A stretch of 64,000 nt of DNA from contig DBMR01000117.1 in assembly GCA_002298785.1 (NCBI GenBank), positions 1 to 64,000 of the forward strand, written 5' to 3'. The DNA is from Verrucomicrobia subdivision 3 bacterium UBA693. Its GTDB lineage: Bacteria > Verrucomicrobiota > Verrucomicrobiia > Limisphaerales > UBA8199. Both the position numbers and the translations under genes were made by a program. Shown here one piece after another: positions 35,170-43,981 of this stretch. Under the pieces are notes generated by a model that ran no database searches, had not been told where the DNA came from, and saw nothing but the letters and a program-made list of their open reading frames with translations. The stretch's first letter is position 1. Each line of letters opens with the position of its first letter.

Positions 35170-37437
35170 ATGGCGGCGGCTTTCGCGCTATCAATATTCA
35201 TCGGAGCATTCCTGCTGTTCCTGGTGCAGCCCCTCATTGCCCTGTTTATCCTGCCCTGGTTTGGCGGAGGTCCCGGAGTGTGGACCACGTGCCTCTTGTT
35301 TTTTCAGGTAACGCTGCTCGCGGGTTACGGCTACGCGCACTTCAGCGCCCGGCGACTGCGTCCGCGCTGGCAAATCGCCTTACACCTGGCGCTCACGCTT
35401 GTCGCCATCTTGCTGCTGCCCATCCGGCCATCAGACTCATTGAAACCCGGAGGTGCCACCGCCCCGGAGGGACTCATCCTGATATTACTGCTCAAATGCA
35501 TCGGCCTCCCCTACTTCGTCCTGTCCGCCACCGGCCCTCTCCTGCAGCACTGGTTTGCCCTGGCGAACCCACAACGCTCTGCTTACCGGCTATACGCCCT
35601 GTCCAACGTCGGGTCACTGCTCGCCCTCCTCTCCTACCCTTTTCTACTGGAACCCAACCTCGCCCGCGGAGCGCAAGCCTCCGCCTGGGGCTGGGGCCTG
35701 CTGGGTTACGCGCTCGTCTGCACCTGGGCGGCCGCCGCTGTGTGGAATAGATCGAGCCCGGAGCACACGCCCGTCCAAATGGGACTCTCGGATGCGGTCC
35801 CGGCTCCCGGTGTCGTCGACCAACTGCTGTGGATCCTCCTGCCAGCTTGCGCCACCACCCTGCTCCTTGCAATCACCAACAAACTTTGCCTGGATGTGGC
35901 CGTGGTGCCGTTCCTTTGGATCATTCCGCTCAGTGTCTATCTGCTCACGTTCATCATCGCGTTTGACCGCTCCGCCTGGTATTCCCGATTCGCGTTCACC
36001 TTCTTGTTCATCGTGGCGGCAGTCGCGTTGACCTATGCCCTGTATCGGGCGTCAGACTGGTCGCTGTGGATCCAAGTAAGCGTTTTCGGTGGTGGCTTGT
36101 TCGTTTGCGGCATGGTCTGCCATGGCGAACTCTACCAACTGCGTCCCGGCGCACCCTGGCTTACCCGGTATTACCTGCTGATCGCCACCGGGGGCGCCCT
36201 TGGTGGCTGTTTCGCGGCTCTGCTCGCGCCGTTATGGTTCCATGACTATATCGAGTTACATTGGGGCTTGTTCGCCTGCGGCGCCCTGCTGCTCGCCATC
36301 CACATGCGGGGAGTCCGGCCCACCATCACTGGCAAAGTCAAAAGCAACAGTTGGGAAAACTGGTGGCTGTCGTTGCTCCTGCCCGTGCTGGGCATCGCCG
36401 GACTCGATTACGGGATCACGCACACCCAGGGGTTCCAAAAGGTGCTAACCAGGGAACTGGTGCTCGTGGTGCGAATCTTCCTTTGGGGGCTGGCACTGTT
36501 ATCGATCGCAAGCTGGGCTTCTCGACAAACGGCCGAACGTCGACGCTACTCCCGAATCACCACCCTGGCCTGGCTGACGCTGGGGCTCGTGTCCCTCGGC
36601 CTGGTGCTTTACGAGCTCGCAAGGCATACCGATGCCGCGCTCGTCGGACGTTGGCGCAACTTCTACGGGGTCCTTTCCGTTCTGGATTACCGCCTAGACG
36701 ACCCGGATAACCACTACCGCGTCCTGCGTCATGGGCGCATCACCCACGGTTTGCAGTTTCTTAATCCCGACTTTGAAGCCTGGCCGACCACCTATTACGG
36801 AGAAAGCAGTGGCGTGGGGCTGGCCATCGATTCACTGCCAAAGTCGCCTCGCCGTCTGGGCCTGGTCGGGCTGGGCACAGGAACCCTGGCGGCCTATGGC
36901 CGGACGAACGACTACCTCCGCATCTATGAGATCAATCCCGAGGTGATCCGGCTGGCGCGAACCCGCTTTTCCTACCTCTCCAACTGCCCAGCCCGAGTGG
37001 ACCTGGTTCTCGGGGACGCGAGGCTCTCCCTCGAACGCGAGCCGGCGCAGAATTTTGATTTGCTTGCGCTGGACGCCTTTAGCAGCGACGCCATCCCAGT
37101 CCACTTGCTCACCCGCGAGTCGTTCCGGCTCTATCTCACTCACCTCAAACCCTCCGGCTTGCTCGCCGTCCACATCTCCAACCACTACCTCAATCTCCAG
37201 CCCGTGGTGGCGACGCTCGCACGCGATGCCCAACTACACGCAGTGCTGATTGATACCGACACCCCCGCGGATGAGTGGTGGAATTACGGTTCGACCTGGA
37301 TGATTCTGGCGCGGGACCCGGCCGCGCTGCAATCGCTGCAAAAGTCGGCTTCCCCCCCAAAAGCCGAGGTTCGGGACAGTCCGATATGGACGGATGACTT
37401 CACCAGCCTTTACCGGCTGCTCAAAAAGCCCAAATGA
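35170..37437 (+). CDS. membrane-fused spermidine-synthase-like protein
   Basis: The 755-residue protein combines an N-terminal membrane region with a C-terminal class I methyltransferase/spermidine-synthase-like domain. The first 480 residues hold about 12 hydrophobic helices, starting ALSIFIGAFLLFLVQPLIAL and LPWFGGGPGVWTTCLLFFQV, typical of this fused family. The soluble domain has the nucleotide loop GLVGLGTGTLAAYGR, YEINPEVIRLA, and LLALDAFSSDAIPVHLLTRE. The usual polyamine-synthase DxxDP motif is replaced by DAFSSD, so spermidine production is doubtful. ATG 35170 begins the first TM helix; a TTG at 35134 is an alternative. A decarboxylase gene at 28063 might supply putrescine-like substrates, but this is speculative. 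Confidence 0.75.
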   Translation: MAAAFALSIFIGAFLLFLVQPLIALFILPWFGGGPGVWTTCLLFFQVTLLAGYGYAHFSARRLRPRWQIALHLALTLVAILLLPIRPSDSLKPGGATAPEGLILILLLKCIGLPYFVLSATGPLLQHWFALANPQRSAYRLYALSNVGSLLALLSYPFLLEPNLARGAQASAWGWGLLGYALVCTWAAAAVWNRSSPEHTPVQMGLSDAVPAPGVVDQLLWILLPACATTLLLAITNKLCLDVAVVPFLWIIPLSVYLLTFIIAFDRSAWYSRFAFTFLFIVAAVALTYALYRASDWSLWIQVSVFGGGLFVCGMVCHGELYQLRPGAPWLTRYYLLIATGGALGGCFAALLAPLWFHDYIELHWGLFACGALLLAIHMRGVRPTITGKVKSNSWENWWLSLLLPVLGIAGLDYGITHTQGFQKVLTRELVLVVRIFLWGLALLSIASWASRQTAERRRYSRITTLAWLTLGLVSLGLVLYELARHTDAALVGRWRNFYGVLSVLDYRLDDPDNHYRVLRHGRITHGLQFLNPDFEAWPTTYYGESSGVGLAIDSLPKSPRRLGLVGLGTGTLAAYGRTNDYLRIYEINPEVIRLARTRFSYLSNCPARVDLVLGDARLSLEREPAQNFDLLALDAFSSDAIPVHLLTRESFRLYLTHLKPSGLLAVHISNHYLNLQPVVATLARDAQLHAVLIDTDTPADEWWNYGSTWMILARDPAALQSLQKSASPPKAEVRDSPIWTDDFTSLYRLLKKPK

Positions 37438-37459
37438 CCCGCCTTCTCACCGGCGAGGC

Positions 37460-37843
37460 TCAGGCCGCGCCAGCGTCCGGCTGCATCATCCCAAAAATAT
37501 TCCCTTCGGTATCCTTGCAGTACAAAAGCCATCCCACCCCGGGAATCGCCATCTTGGGTACCACTACCTGCCCGCCGGCCGCGACCGCCTTCGCGGCATA
37601 CTCGTCTACTGCCGGAACATCCGCCGTGCAGACGTACGCGATGACCGCCTCCCCCGCCACCGGGCACCGACGCGGCAACAACCCGCCATTAATCCCCGGT
37701 TGCGTATCCGGGCCGGTCTTTACCAGCCAGTACGGCATGGGCCCTTCCCACTTCGTGAAGCTCCAGCCCAACACTTTCTGGTAAAAGGCGACCGCCCGCT
37801 CGGGATTATCAGCGTGGATTTCAAAATGAATGACTCTGGGCAT
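37460..37843 (-). CDS. VOC (glyoxalase/bleomycin-resistance) family protein
   Basis: The 127-residue protein has the two-module VOC fold. It starts with VIHFEIHADNPERAVAFYQK and VLGWSFTKWEG, and its second module has AVDEYAAKAVAAGGQVVVPK ending with LLYCKDTEGNIFGMMQ. Histidine 6 and the C-terminal glutamate in DTEGN are the usual metal-binding positions. Members range from lyases and dioxygenases to resistance proteins, so the substrate cannot be told. It converges on the spermidine-synthase-like gene, 22 nt away. Confidence 0.75.
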   Translation of the reverse strand: MPRVIHFEIHADNPERAVAFYQKVLGWSFTKWEGPMPYWLVKTGPDTQPGINGGLLPRRCPVAGEAVIAYVCTADVPAVDEYAAKAVAAGGQVVVPKMAIPGVGWLLYCKDTEGNIFGMMQPDAGAA

Positions 37844-38101
37844 AAATACCTTTCAAGCGCACTGGTTACGGGTTCAAATGGCATCCCTGCCGGCTGCACG
37901 GGTGGTGCGGCACCGCGACCGGCTGCAGGGGACATATCCGAGCTTACTTGATGTTTAACATTTGTCCATCTGATTTTAACTTCGCGCACCGTTTTCCCGA
38001 CGGGCGGTCCGGAGCCCGGCAGCAGCATAATCCGCATTATTACGGATAAGTAGGGCTGCTTTTATCCTCAACTTGCGCTTGCCCGCCCCCCGCGTTGGGC
38101 T
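37844..38101. other. intergenic stretch upstream of GAF gene
   Basis: This stretch lies between the VOC gene start and the small reading frame at 38102. It contains an imperfect inverted repeat, AATCCG...CGGATA, near 38030-38047. Nothing else was recognised; it should contain divergent promoters for the VOC gene and the GAF gene. Confidence 0.3.
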
Positions 38102-38281
38102 ATGATGTCCCAAACAAACAGGCTGCGGTTCCGGGACTTCATTCACCCGGCCGCGAGTGTGGCCAGCGACGAAAACTGTATGGATGCCGGGTCAAATCAG
38201 GTTAGCGCCTCGCCAGAAACGGCGGCGGCATTCCACGACCCCAACGCGTCGAATCTGCCGACGAACCGAGGGTCGTCATGA
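38102..38281 (+). CDS. possible small protein overlapping GAF gene start
   Basis: A 59-codon open frame (MMSQTNRLRFRDFIHPAA..., ending NLPTNRGSS) stops with TGA inside an ATGA overlap with the start codon of the GAF protein at 38278. Such an overlap is typical of translationally coupled genes and would let this frame control GAF translation. The predicted product is polar and has no recognised domain, transmembrane helix or signal. It may equally be chance coding in a leader. The alternative start is the second Met at 38105. Confidence 0.3.
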   Translation: MMSQTNRLRFRDFIHPAASVASDENCMDAGSNQVSASPETAAAFHDPNASNLPTNRGSS

Positions 38282-38970
38282 GTTTCATCAAACCATCCAA
38301 CGAAGCGGAGCGCCTGACCGCCCTGCGCGCCTATAACATCCTCGACAGCGCCCCGGAGCAGATTTACGACGATATCGTCCGCCTGGCGGCTTATATCTGT
38401 CATGTGCCCATGGCCACCATTTCGCTGGTGGACGAGGCCCGGCAATGGTTCAAGTCCCGCGTCGGCATTCGCGACCAGGAGACCGCGCGCGGTATCTCGT
38501 TTTGCACTCACACTATTCTCGGCACCCAGCCGATGATCGTGGGCAATGCCCTGGAAGACCAACGCTTCGCCGGCAGCCCGCTGGTGCAGGGTGACCCTCA
38601 CATTCGCTTTTATGCCGGTTTTCCCCTGATCAATCCCGATGGATTCGCGCTGGGTTCGCTGTGCGCGATTGATCGCACTCCGCGTCACCTTACCGCCGAT
38701 CAAACGGAAGCGATGAGTGCCCTATCCCGGCAACTGATGGCGCTGCTGGAATTGCGCCGGGTCTCCGCCCAAATGGCCACGGCGCTCGATAAGGTCAAAA
38801 CCCTCGAAGGACTGCTGCCCATCTGCGCCTGGTGCAAACGGATCCGGGAAAGTGAAGGCACTTGGGTTACTCCCGAGAAATACATCATGCGCAAAACAGA
38901 CGCGGATGTGACGCACGGGATTTGTCCCGACTGCATGGAACGCCAACGGTGCGGCGAGGGTTTATCCTAA
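38278..38970 (+). CDS. GAF domain protein with C-terminal CxxC pair
   Basis: The 230-residue protein begins EAERLTALRAYNILDSAPEQ and has a complete GAF domain (PMATISLVDEARQWFKSRVG, FCTHTIL, IRFYAGFPLINPDGFALGSL), a pattern often found in front of histidine kinases and cyclases. The last 50 residues carry ICAWCKRIRESEGTW, DADVTHGICPDCM: four cysteines in two CxxC pairs that may bind metal. This tail is a recurring add-on to stand-alone GAF sensors. No kinase or output domain is present, so it may be a small-molecule or redox sensor acting on a partner. A shorter relative lies at 60525. Confidence 0.75.
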   Translation: MSFIKPSNEAERLTALRAYNILDSAPEQIYDDIVRLAAYICHVPMATISLVDEARQWFKSRVGIRDQETARGISFCTHTILGTQPMIVGNALEDQRFAGSPLVQGDPHIRFYAGFPLINPDGFALGSLCAIDRTPRHLTADQTEAMSALSRQLMALLELRRVSAQMATALDKVKTLEGLLPICAWCKRIRESEGTWVTPEKYIMRKTDADVTHGICPDCMERQRCGEGLS

Positions 38971-38981
38971 GCGGGATACGG

Positions 38982-41534
38982 CTATCCGGCGATGGGACCC
39001 AGGCGCTTTAAGCGCAGCACCGGCTCGGCTTGCTCACGGGAGGCGGCAATATCGACCTGAAACTCCGCCACCCAATCGTTGTGACCTTCCGGATCGATGA
39101 TCATCTGTTGCACCCGCCAGGTCTGCCTGTCCTCCGCCGGGCTCACGTAGGTGTTTCTTAAATTTCGAGCATTCGGATCCAGGCAAATGCGCTCGTGTTC
39201 GGCGTAAAACCCCTCCAAAGCGGTCTCGATGCGAGCGGTAGTCCACGGTTGCCCCTCCGGATCATTCCCGGAGCCGATTTGAGCCAGCGCCGCCTCTCCA
39301 TCTCCATTCACCAGGCCTCGGAGGAAGTTGAAGACTCGGGTGCGAATCGTCGCAGTAAAAGCTTTGACGTCTCGAGTGACATCCCGAGCCGCCTCCTCAG
39401 CGCCCGGCGGACGAATCTCCTGGCCAGTCGCCTTCGCTTCGTAACTGGGGTTCTTCAATTTCTCCCACTCGTCCAGCAGGCTGGAATCAACCTGGCGCAG
39501 CATCGTACCCAGATACAGTTCCATCTCCCGCACCTCGTCGGTTTTAGATGCGTCCGGCACGGTTTGAGCCAAGACCTTGTACACGCTGTTCAAGTGGCGG
39601 AGCAGCACCCCCTCCGCCCGCTGCAATTCGTAATCCCGCACGTAATCAGAAAACGAGCGGAAGTTCTCGAACATCTCCCGGGCGATCGATTTGGGCCGAA
39701 TATTCTCCTGCCCCACCCACGGATGCTTATCCGCAAAGGCGTTAAAGGTGGAGTAAATGAACTCGCGATTGGGTTTCGGATATTCGAGCTTTTCCAACTC
39801 CTCCATGCGCTCCTCGTACTCCATCCCGGCCATTTTCATCTCGGCCATCTTTTGGTCCTTCACCCGATCCAGTTGCTTCCGCAAAATGATGCCGGGATCT
39901 TCGAGAATCGACTCCACCAGAGTCAGCAGCACAAGCGGGTAATCCGGCGCCTGGGGATCGATCAGGGCGAGAGTGTCCAGCAGGTAAAGCGACAGCGTCT
40001 GGTCCATGGAAAAATCGTCCTGCAATTCCACGTTCACTCTCAGGTACGCGCCGTCCTCGGTGCGTGAGACGAACTCGATGATCCGGCGCTCCAGCAGCGA
40101 GCGAAATAGTTGCCAGGCCCGCTGCGTATGGCTCTTTTTCGCTTTCGGAGTCTCATGACAGTCACGGAGCAACCGTTGCATCGCCCGGCAGCCATCTCCT
40201 TTGCGGCTCAGAACGTTCAACAGCATGCCGTGCGAGACCTGGAAGCGCGAGGTCAACCGCTCCGGCGGCGCGTGCATCAATCGCACGAATGTCTGCTTGT
40301 CCCAATTGACAAAGTTCTTCTCGGGCGGTTTGCGTTTGGTTGATTTCTTGCCGTCTTTGGCGGCCTTTTCCTCCAGCTTCAGGTTCTCGATCATGTGCTC
40401 TGGAGCCTGCGCCACCACCCAGCCCCGATCATCAAATCCTTTCCTCCCCGCCCGGCCGGAAATCTGATGAAAATCGCGTGCGCTCAAAATGACGGTCTTT
40501 TGCCCGTCGAATTTGCAGAGCTTGGTGAACAGCACGGTACGGATGGGCATATTCACCCCGGCACCCAGGGTGTCCGTGCCACAAATGACCTTGAGCAAAC
40601 CCTTTTGGGTTAATTGCTCCATCAATACCCGATATTTTGGCAACAGTCCCGCATGGTGCAGGCCGATCCCGTGCTTGAGCCATTTCCGGATTTCGGGACC
40701 GTACGGACTAGTGAACTTGAAGCCCTCGAGCGCGGCGCCGATGGCGTTCTTTTCCTCGCGCGTGCAAACATTGATGCTGGTGAAATCCTGCGCGCTTTGG
40801 GCGGCCTCGAGTTGGGTGAAGTGCACCATGTAAACCGGGGTTTTGCCCTCGCTCGCCAGCCGCTCGAGGGTTTGGGCGAGCGAAATCTCGGAATACGCGT
40901 AATCAAGCGGCACCGGCCGTTCAAGGGATTGCACGGTGCTGGTGGGACGCCCGTTGCGCCGGGTGAGTTCTTCCTCGAAAAAAGTCGTATCGCCCAGCGT
41001 TGCAGACATCAGCAGGAATCTGGACTGCGGCAATGTTAAAAGGGGTACCTGCCACGCCCCGCCCCGCTCGCGGTCGGCGTAATAATGGAATTCATCCATG
41101 ACCACATCCTGAAAAGGCGCTTTTGACCCTTCGCGCAGCCCGATGTTCGCCAGGATCTCGGCCGTGCAACACAAAATCGGCGCGTCCCGATTTACCGTGG
41201 CGTCACCCGTGCTCAGCCCCACGTTGTCCGGGCCGAATTCGCGGCAGAGCGAGATCCATTTCTCATTTGCCAACGCTTTAATGGGGCAGGTGTAAACCGA
41301 CCGCTTCCCTTGCACCAATCCTTTAAAGTGCAACGCCGCCGCCACGAGCGACTTGCCGGAACCCGTCGGGGTATTGAGAATGACGTTCTTCTCCTCGTAC
41401 AGCTCCAGGATGGCCGTTTCCTGGGCGGGATAAAGCCGCAGGTTCCGGCTCTCGACATATTCCAGAAAGCGGCCCAGCAATTCGTCATTCCCCGGGCGGT
41501 CCCCGCGCGGGATGAAGTCATACAAAGTCTTCAA
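38982..41534 (-). CDS. Ski2/DOB1-like DEAD/DEAH helicase (DUF3516 type)
   Basis: The 850-residue protein has SF2 motifs: motif I (VILNTPTGSGKSLVAAAL), Ia (YTCPIKALANEKW), II (VVMDEFHYYADRERGGAW), III (LLMSATLG), V (VICGTDTLGAGVNMPIRTVL) and VI (QISGRAGRKGFDDRGW). The spacing and the long C-terminal half resemble the Ski2/Mtr4-like bacterial helicases that carry DUF3516. The start codon is TTG at 41534 (KTLYDFIPRGDRPG); no ATG precedes the conserved region. It lies 49 nt downstream of the DUF456 gene on the same strand, a probable operon. An RNA target is likely by family but not shown. Confidence 0.85.
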   Translation of the reverse strand: MKTLYDFIPRGDRPGNDELLGRFLEYVESRNLRLYPAQETAILELYEEKNVILNTPTGSGKSLVAAALHFKGLVQGKRSVYTCPIKALANEKWISLCREFGPDNVGLSTGDATVNRDAPILCCTAEILANIGLREGSKAPFQDVVMDEFHYYADRERGGAWQVPLLTLPQSRFLLMSATLGDTTFFEEELTRRNGRPTSTVQSLERPVPLDYAYSEISLAQTLERLASEGKTPVYMVHFTQLEAAQSAQDFTSINVCTREEKNAIGAALEGFKFTSPYGPEIRKWLKHGIGLHHAGLLPKYRVLMEQLTQKGLLKVICGTDTLGAGVNMPIRTVLFTKLCKFDGQKTVILSARDFHQISGRAGRKGFDDRGWVVAQAPEHMIENLKLEEKAAKDGKKSTKRKPPEKNFVNWDKQTFVRLMHAPPERLTSRFQVSHGMLLNVLSRKGDGCRAMQRLLRDCHETPKAKKSHTQRAWQLFRSLLERRIIEFVSRTEDGAYLRVNVELQDDFSMDQTLSLYLLDTLALIDPQAPDYPLVLLTLVESILEDPGIILRKQLDRVKDQKMAEMKMAGMEYEERMEELEKLEYPKPNREFIYSTFNAFADKHPWVGQENIRPKSIAREMFENFRSFSDYVRDYELQRAEGVLLRHLNSVYKVLAQTVPDASKTDEVREMELYLGTMLRQVDSSLLDEWEKLKNPSYEAKATGQEIRPPGAEEAARDVTRDVKAFTATIRTRVFNFLRGLVNGDGEAALAQIGSGNDPEGQPWTTARIETALEGFYAEHERICLDPNARNLRNTYVSPAEDRQTWRVQQMIIDPEGHNDWVAEFQVDIAASREQAEPVLRLKRLGPIAG

Positions 41535-41583
41535 TCGCGGCTAGCGTATCGCATTGGCGAGCGGGACAAAACGCAAAACCGGT

Positions 41584-42081
41584 TCAGGTCGAGCGATAAA
41601 TCACGTTGGTGGTAAACAGTAAAATCATGGCCAGGCACAACGCCACTTTGCCCACGGCTCCGGCCAACAATCCCAGCACGGCCCCCGCCCCGGCCCTGAC
41701 TGCCGGTTTGAAGGGCCGCCCTCCCACCATCTCCAGGATCAATGCCCCTAGAAACGGCCCCAGGATTATGCCCGGCAGATTGAAGAAAAGTCCCACCAAC
41801 CCTCCCACGACCGCGCCAAGTATTCCCCACCAGGTGGCGCCGAGCTTCTTTGCTCCAATCATGCCAGCCAGGTAATCCAGGCCAAAAGCGACGATCGCCA
41901 TCACGGCCATCAACACCAGCACCCAGGTGCTGGCTCCCTGCTCACCGAAATAAAGCCGGTGCCCCACCGCCGCCGCGACGATCACCGGAATACCGGGCAG
42001 CACCGGCATCAGGCTCCCGATCAGTCCAAAAAGCATTACCAGCAGTGCCACCGCCAATCCCACCATTTGCTCCACGGTCAT
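41584..42081 (-). CDS. DUF456 membrane protein
   Basis: The 165-residue protein is almost entirely hydrophobic, with about four to five membrane segments and Gly-rich motifs. The pattern LIGSLMPVLPGIPVIVAAAV near the N-terminus and LGATWWGILGAVVGGLVGLF with NLPGIILGPFLGALILEM are diagnostic for DUF456. Function is unknown; the glycine-zipper-like helices suggest oligomerisation in the membrane. The start is ATG 42081 and it precedes the Ski2-like helicase gene by 49 nt, without an obvious functional link. Confidence 0.8.
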   Translation of the reverse strand: MTVEQMVGLAVALLVMLFGLIGSLMPVLPGIPVIVAAAVGHRLYFGEQGASTWVLVLMAVMAIVAFGLDYLAGMIGAKKLGATWWGILGAVVGGLVGLFFNLPGIILGPFLGALILEMVGGRPFKPAVRAGAGAVLGLLAGAVGKVALCLAMILLFTTNVIYRST

Positions 42082-42240
42082 GCCTCAGACTAACTCACAC
42101 GCCGCATCGCGCAAGCGGCACCGTGCAGTGTCGAACCTCACCTTAGAGGCTCCGGCTACGCGAGCGTCTCGCGGGAAGAAAAACGCTTAACTTCCTGGCA
42201 GCGCTCCACTAACTTCAACCAGCCATAAAACTGCCAGCGC

Positions 42241-43089
42241 ATGCCCACAACCAAAAAAAGATTTGCTGTCATCACGGTGATCGGTCGCGATAAAACCGGC
42301 GTGGTAGCCCGGATCACCAGCTTCCTGTTCCAGCAACGGGCCAACATCGAAGCCCTCGAGGAACAAGTCACCCGCGGCCAATTCAGCATGACGGTGCAAA
42401 CCTCGTGGAAGGATTCGCAACTCCAGCGAACCGAGGTCGAAGCCGGCTTGCGCCAACTGGCGTCCGACTTGGAAATGGAAATCACCGTGCGATTCACTGA
42501 ACCCCGGCGGCGGCAGCGCATGGCCATCCTGGTAACGCGCGAGACGCATTGCTTCGAAACCCTCCTGCAAAGCACGTTGAAGCAAGCCGAACCGGCGCTG
42601 GTTATCTCGAATCGTCGTGAGCTCGAGCCGTTGGCCCGGCAGCACAAGCTGCCCTTCGTGCACATCCCCTGGGAAGACCGCCCCACCGCCGAACGAGCCG
42701 CGCTGGCCGAACTGGCGAAGCACGAGATCGATTTTGTGGTGCTCGCGCGATTCATGAAGATTCTCTCGCCGAATTTCGTTTGGCGCTACAAACACAAGAT
42801 CATCAACATCCACCCCTCCCTGTTACCCAGTTTCCCGGGTCCGCAAGCCTATCGCCAGGCTTATGAGCAAGGCGTCAAAATCATCGGCGTTTCCGCTCAT
42901 TTTGTGACCATGAACCTGGATGAAGGCCCCATTATCGCCCAGGATTGCTTCCACGTGCGGCCGAACATGACGCTCAAAGAAATTGTCGCCGCCGGGCAAA
43001 GACTGGAAGCCCGCACCTTGCTCAAGGCCGTAAAACTCTATCTGAGCAAGCGCCTGGATGTTTATTGGGGTATAGTCAAAGCCGTCTGA
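42241..43089 (+). CDS. purU: formyltetrahydrofolate deformylase
   Basis: The 282-residue enzyme has an N-terminal ACT domain (FAVITVIGRDKTGVVARITS) followed by the formyltransferase domain. The catalytic Asn/His/Asp set appears in KIINIHPSLLPSFPG and VTMNLDEGPIIAQD, and the PurU-specific link region reads LVISNRRELEPLA, KLPFVHIPWEDR, VLARFMKILSP. It hydrolyses 10-formyltetrahydrofolate to formate and tetrahydrofolate, keeping the one-carbon pool balanced and supplying formate for purine synthesis. It probably forms an operon with the dehydrogenase 10 nt downstream. Confidence 0.92.
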   Translation: MPTTKKRFAVITVIGRDKTGVVARITSFLFQQRANIEALEEQVTRGQFSMTVQTSWKDSQLQRTEVEAGLRQLASDLEMEITVRFTEPRRRQRMAILVTRETHCFETLLQSTLKQAEPALVISNRRELEPLARQHKLPFVHIPWEDRPTAERAALAELAKHEIDFVVLARFMKILSPNFVWRYKHKIINIHPSLLPSFPGPQAYRQAYEQGVKIIGVSAHFVTMNLDEGPIIAQDCFHVRPNMTLKEIVAAGQRLEARTLLKAVKLYLSKRLDVYWGIVKAV

Positions 43090-43099
43090 TCTGAACGTT

Positions 43100-43981
43100 A
43101 TGAACGAAAAAATTGGATTCATCGGCGTCGGCCGAATGGGCGCAAACATGGCGCGTCGCTTGCAGGAGTGCGGCTGGACCATCAGCGCGGTTTTTGACGC
43201 CCACCGCCCGCTGGCCGAGGCGTTGGCGGCGGAGTTGCGTTGCGCCGCTCCCACCACCCTGGCCGAAGTCACGCGCGCCGCCGACGTGATCATCACTGTG
43301 GTCTCTGACGACCGGGCCATGAAAGCCATCTTCAAAGGCGGCTTATTGAGGCGGGCCAAAGGCAAGTTGTTCATTAATTGCGCGACCGTCACCCCGGCCA
43401 TTCATCAATGGGTGCAAGCTCGCGCGGAGAAGGCCGGGGCGCAATCCCTGGAAGCCTGCATGGCTTCGAGCATCACCCAGGCGCGCCAGGGTTCGCTCTA
43501 CTTGATGTGCGGCGGCCGACCGGAAACGTTCGAGCGTGCCCGGCCCATTCTCGAAAAACTCAGTGCCTCCATGCGTTACATCGGGGAGGCCGGCAAAGCC
43601 GCGCAGGTCAAAGCGCTGGTGAACATGGTGATGAACATCAATACCGCCGGCCTGGCTGAAGGACTCGGACTCGGCGCCGCCCTGGGGCTCGATCTGACTA
43701 TGCTGCGCGAGGTCTTTGCCCAGACCGGCGCCAACTCCCAGGTGCTCAAGACGGATGGCGAGGACATGCAAAACCGGGAGCATTCCTGCTTCTTCTCGGC
43801 TGCCCATGCCGCCAAGGACTCCGGAATCGCTCTGAAATTAGGGAAGGACCAGGGTTTAAAGCTCCCGTTGGCCGCCGCCACCAAGGCCCAATACGAGCGC
43901 ATGATCAAGACCGGGCTGGGCGAACTGGATAAGTCGGGCGTGGCGGAACTCACGTTCAAGGACCGCCAGCCCTCAAGTTAA
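43100..43981 (+). CDS. 3-hydroxyisobutyrate dehydrogenase family oxidoreductase
   Basis: The 293-residue protein has the beta-hydroxyacid dehydrogenase layout. The N-terminal Rossmann motif is KIGFIGVGRMGANMARRLQ, followed by VIITVVSDDRAMKAIFKGG, a substrate-binding SLEACMASSITQARQGSLYL and the catalytic lysine in GKAAQVKALVNMVMNINTAG. The C-terminal helical domain is complete. Substrates of this family include 3-hydroxyisobutyrate, tartronate semialdehyde and glyoxylate/succinic semialdehyde, which cannot be told apart here. The stop codon overlaps by 4 nt that of the convergent gene at 43978. Confidence 0.85.
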   Translation: MNEKIGFIGVGRMGANMARRLQECGWTISAVFDAHRPLAEALAAELRCAAPTTLAEVTRAADVIITVVSDDRAMKAIFKGGLLRRAKGKLFINCATVTPAIHQWVQARAEKAGAQSLEACMASSITQARQGSLYLMCGGRPETFERARPILEKLSASMRYIGEAGKAAQVKALVNMVMNINTAGLAEGLGLGAALGLDLTMLREVFAQTGANSQVLKTDGEDMQNREHSCFFSAAHAAKDSGIALKLGKDQGLKLPLAAATKAQYERMIKTGLGELDKSGVAELTFKDRQPSS

